A stretch of DNA of 64,000 bases from Anaerolineales bacterium (GTDB lineage: Bacteria; Chloroflexota; Anaerolineae; Anaerolineales; Villigracilaceae), in contig CP129480.1 in the NCBI GenBank assembly GCA_030583885.1, forward strand, positions 1,240,001 through 1,304,000, written 5' to 3'. Position numbers and translations under genes: made by a program. Shown here piece after piece: positions 63,903-64,000 of this stretch. The notes beneath the pieces were generated by a model. It was not told where the DNA came from. It worked only from the letters and a program-made list of their open reading frames with translations, and searched no databases. Every line of letters starts with the position of its first letter. Positions within the stretch are counted from its first letter, which is position 1.

Positions 63903-64000
63903 GATGGGCTGCTCAAGCCGCCTTCCTCGGCGGCGGGGACGCCGCCGGGAGAAGATTTAAACCCTTCCGCCGCCTCATCCAGAGTGACGGGTAATGTTTC
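63899..64000 (-). CDS. C-terminus of a second ECF-type ATPase (partial)
   Basis: Open from the window edge to a TGA at 63899 that overlaps the next ATG. The 33 visible residues (ETLPVTLDEAAEGFKSS...) include LPVTLDEAAEGF, as seen near the end of EcfA1/CbiO ATPases. Most of the gene lies beyond the edge, so the assignment rests on that motif and on the pairing with ecfA. Confidence 0.6.
   Translation of the reverse strand, partial: ETLPVTLDEAAEGFKSSPGGVPAAEEGGLSSPS

Overview
The window reads as one contiguous piece of a bacterial chromosome, gene-dense (no gap between genes exceeds about 200 bases), moderately GC-rich, without tRNA, rRNA, CRISPR, prophage or plasmid functions that I could see. 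Gene content points to Chloroflexota, most likely class Anaerolineae: secreted lipoproteins with NBR1-type Ig (FW) domains, TolB-like beta-propeller lipoproteins, many multi-domain GAF/PAS kinases, a bacterial translin homologue, an Elp3-type radical SAM acetyltransferase and YibE/F. This placement is inference from family content, not from a marker gene. Many genes start with ATG only 5-8 bases after a TATAAT-like box, so leaderless transcription appears common.

Layout. 0-2.7 kb: end of an AONS/KBL-type PLP acyltransferase and NAD-dependent DNA ligase. 2.7-15.3 kb: a signalling island. It holds two paralogous MinD/ParA-like ATPases, each with a small winged-helix-like partner; an ECF sigma factor with a membrane partner; a PrsW-type membrane protease; a cyclic-nucleotide-binding protein; a zinc-finger peptide; a tandem-domain class III nucleotide cyclase; a GAF protein sharing its C-terminal tail with the cNMP-binding protein; and two propeller lipoproteins. 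15.3-28.3 kb: nadD, an MFS exporter, a C45-type hydrolase, a sigma/anti-sigma/bactofilin-like operon, YibE/F, a decaying RAYT transposase between two REP-like elements, aldehyde dehydrogenase, a CAP lipoprotein, a degenerate DNA-methylase-like protein and a family 2 glycosyltransferase.

28.3-38.7 kb: a two-gene sensor pair with pseudo-receiver domains; an SSB / DUF3467 / translin / bPH-like / DNPH1-like gene string on the minus strand; cytochrome b561, a SpoIIAA-like protein, an FW-domain secreted protein and a GNAT enzyme; then an AT-rich two-gene DUF5131 + TcmP cassette that looks horizontally acquired. 38.7-47.9 kb: sulfatase / FAD oxidase / flippase-like operon, YitT, Era, an EamA exporter, and Elp3 divergent from a methyltransferase across a palindromic double promoter. 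47.9-60.2 kb: a large 7TM-PAS-GAF-GGDEF protein, an unrecognised 329-aa protein, a PP2C-like/propeller fusion, a FemAB/CelD-type acyltransferase, class II fumarase and a large hybrid sensor kinase. 60.3-64 kb: a tightly packed operon (putative dehydrogenase, NTP transferase, PAP2 phosphatase, PPC-domain protein) and the ATPase genes of an ECF-type vitamin/metal transporter running off the right edge.

Most interesting candidates for undescribed biology: (1) the cyclase-cNMP receptor-MinD-winged helix-PrsW island, with a cyclase whose two domains have decayed in complementary ways, like mammalian C1/C2; (2) the DUF5131/TcmP cassette; (3) the bacterial translin string with a DNPH1-like nucleotide hydrolase and SSB; (4) the methylase-like protein that has lost its catalytic motif.
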